IMG/VR virus record: IMGVR_UViG_3300025405_000009
Span: 62,001-126,000 of that record
Direction: 5' to 3' (one strand)
Length of the DNA stretch: 64,000 nucleotides
From: a virus
The notes beneath the pieces are model-generated. The model made no database searches, was not told the DNA's origin, and worked only from the letters and a program-made list of their open reading frames with translations. This document shows, piece by piece, positions 63,783-64,000 of the stretch; position 1 is the first letter of the stretch, and each line of letters starts with the position of its first letter. Made by a program: the position numbers and the translations under genes.

Positions 63783-63998
63783 TTATATTACACTTAATGT
63801 ATTTGGTAGAACTGATGTATTAATCCATAATGACCCTGTAGACAATCCACCAGATACTGTAGGTAAAATTGTACGAGCATTGTATTGTGTTAGTATCGGT
63901 AATATTGCGTAATTAGCAAAATTCGTACCTGGTGTACTGCTCAAATAATAAAAACAAGTAGTATTAGTATCATAAACTATATCATTTAACTGTACATA
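63783..63998 (-). CDS. Structural protein, C-terminal fragment
   Basis: An open frame runs from the window edge to TAA at 63783-63785. The visible 71 residues include YVQLNDIVYDTNTTCFYYLS and ARTILPTVSGGLSTGSLWIN, beta-rich and Thr/Ser/Asn-rich like the neighbouring fibre genes. It ends 3 bases before the fibre ATG. Probably another tail or fibre protein; the N-terminus is outside the window. Confidence 0.55.
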   Translation of the reverse strand, partial: YVQLNDIVYDTNTTCFYYLSSTPGTNFANYAILPILTQYNARTILPTVSGGLSTGSLWINTSVLPNTLSVI

Positions 63999-64000
63999 CT

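Noticed and set aside
1-64000. tRNA genes
   Set aside because: I looked for T-loop (GGTTCGAxTCC-like) and CCA-adjacent cloverleaf patterns. The few hits (e.g. near 27043 and 60562) lie inside clear coding genes and have no partner arms. Most of the window is densely coding.
1-64000. CRISPR array, insertion sequence, integrase or attachment site
   Set aside because: No regularly spaced direct repeats, terminal inverted repeats, transposase or integrase motifs were seen.

Overview
This window is a segment of a large, low-GC, tailed-phage genome of the T4-like (Straboviridae/Kyanoviridae-like) type. The evidence is a nearly complete T4-type replication, recombination and late-transcription set: gp61 primase, gp45 clamp, gp32 SSB, gp41 helicase, gp43 polymerase, UvsX, UvsW, a UvsY candidate, gp46/gp47, gp55 late sigma and a gp62 candidate. 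There are also T4-type virion genes: a gp14-like neck protein, gp15 tail-sheath stabiliser and tail fibres. A lipobox-plus-C-terminal-TM protein that looks like a unimolecular spanin points to a Gram-negative host. Low GC, queuosine-pathway genes and the glycan cluster fit an aquatic myophage, but the host itself is inferred, not seen. I found no tRNA, CRISPR array, integrase or IS element.

Layout. 1-2.5 kb: end of a neck gene and small unknown genes. 2.5-23.2 kb: mostly minus-strand replication/recombination/transcription block (primase, clamp, gp32, candidate gp59 and gp33, gp41, a glycosyltransferase and a class II amidotransferase, QueC, UvsX, gp43, a GT4 glycosyltransferase, gp46/47, gp55, UvsW, UvsY-like). 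23.2-36.2 kb: mainly plus-strand genes for proteins sharing a short N-terminal tag that resembles the T4 capsid-targeting sequence. They include an 858-aa nucleotidyltransferase/RNA-ligase fusion and several tiny basic proteins, interleaved with FolE, QueD, QueE and PhoH. 37.1-48.5 kb: a plus-strand sugar and glycosyltransferase cassette (about eight transferases, an RfbH-type 3-dehydrase, an RmlB-type dehydratase, two other SDRs, split TPP-enzyme halves). 48.5-52.3 kb: DUF366-like protein, gp62-like, GroES-like, DinG-like helicase. 52.3-56.4 kb: gp15 and a 1067-aa structural protein. 56.3-64 kb: minus-strand small genes, PD-(D/E)XK nuclease, lysis cassette and tail-fibre genes.

Regulation. 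Two promoter classes are visible. One is sigma70-like (TTGAYT, 16-17 bp, TATAAT) in front of replication and metabolism genes. The other is a T4-late-like box (consensus nTAAATA, best form TATAAATA) in front of virion-type genes, as expected with a gp55 sigma factor in the window. In both classes the start codon usually lies only 5-10 nt after the -10 box, so the predicted transcription start falls on or next to the start codon. Many first genes are therefore predicted to have leaderless or nearly leaderless mRNAs. This rule also decides several start codons, including GTG starts.

The most interesting combination is a late-promoter-driven set of about a dozen unrelated proteins with a shared N-terminal [IL]xE tag. 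I infer that these are packaged in the head and matured by a gp21-type protease. The NTase/RNA-ligase fusion would then be a candidate injected RNA-repair or counter-defence enzyme. All functional assignments come from reading motifs and gene order; no database search was possible.
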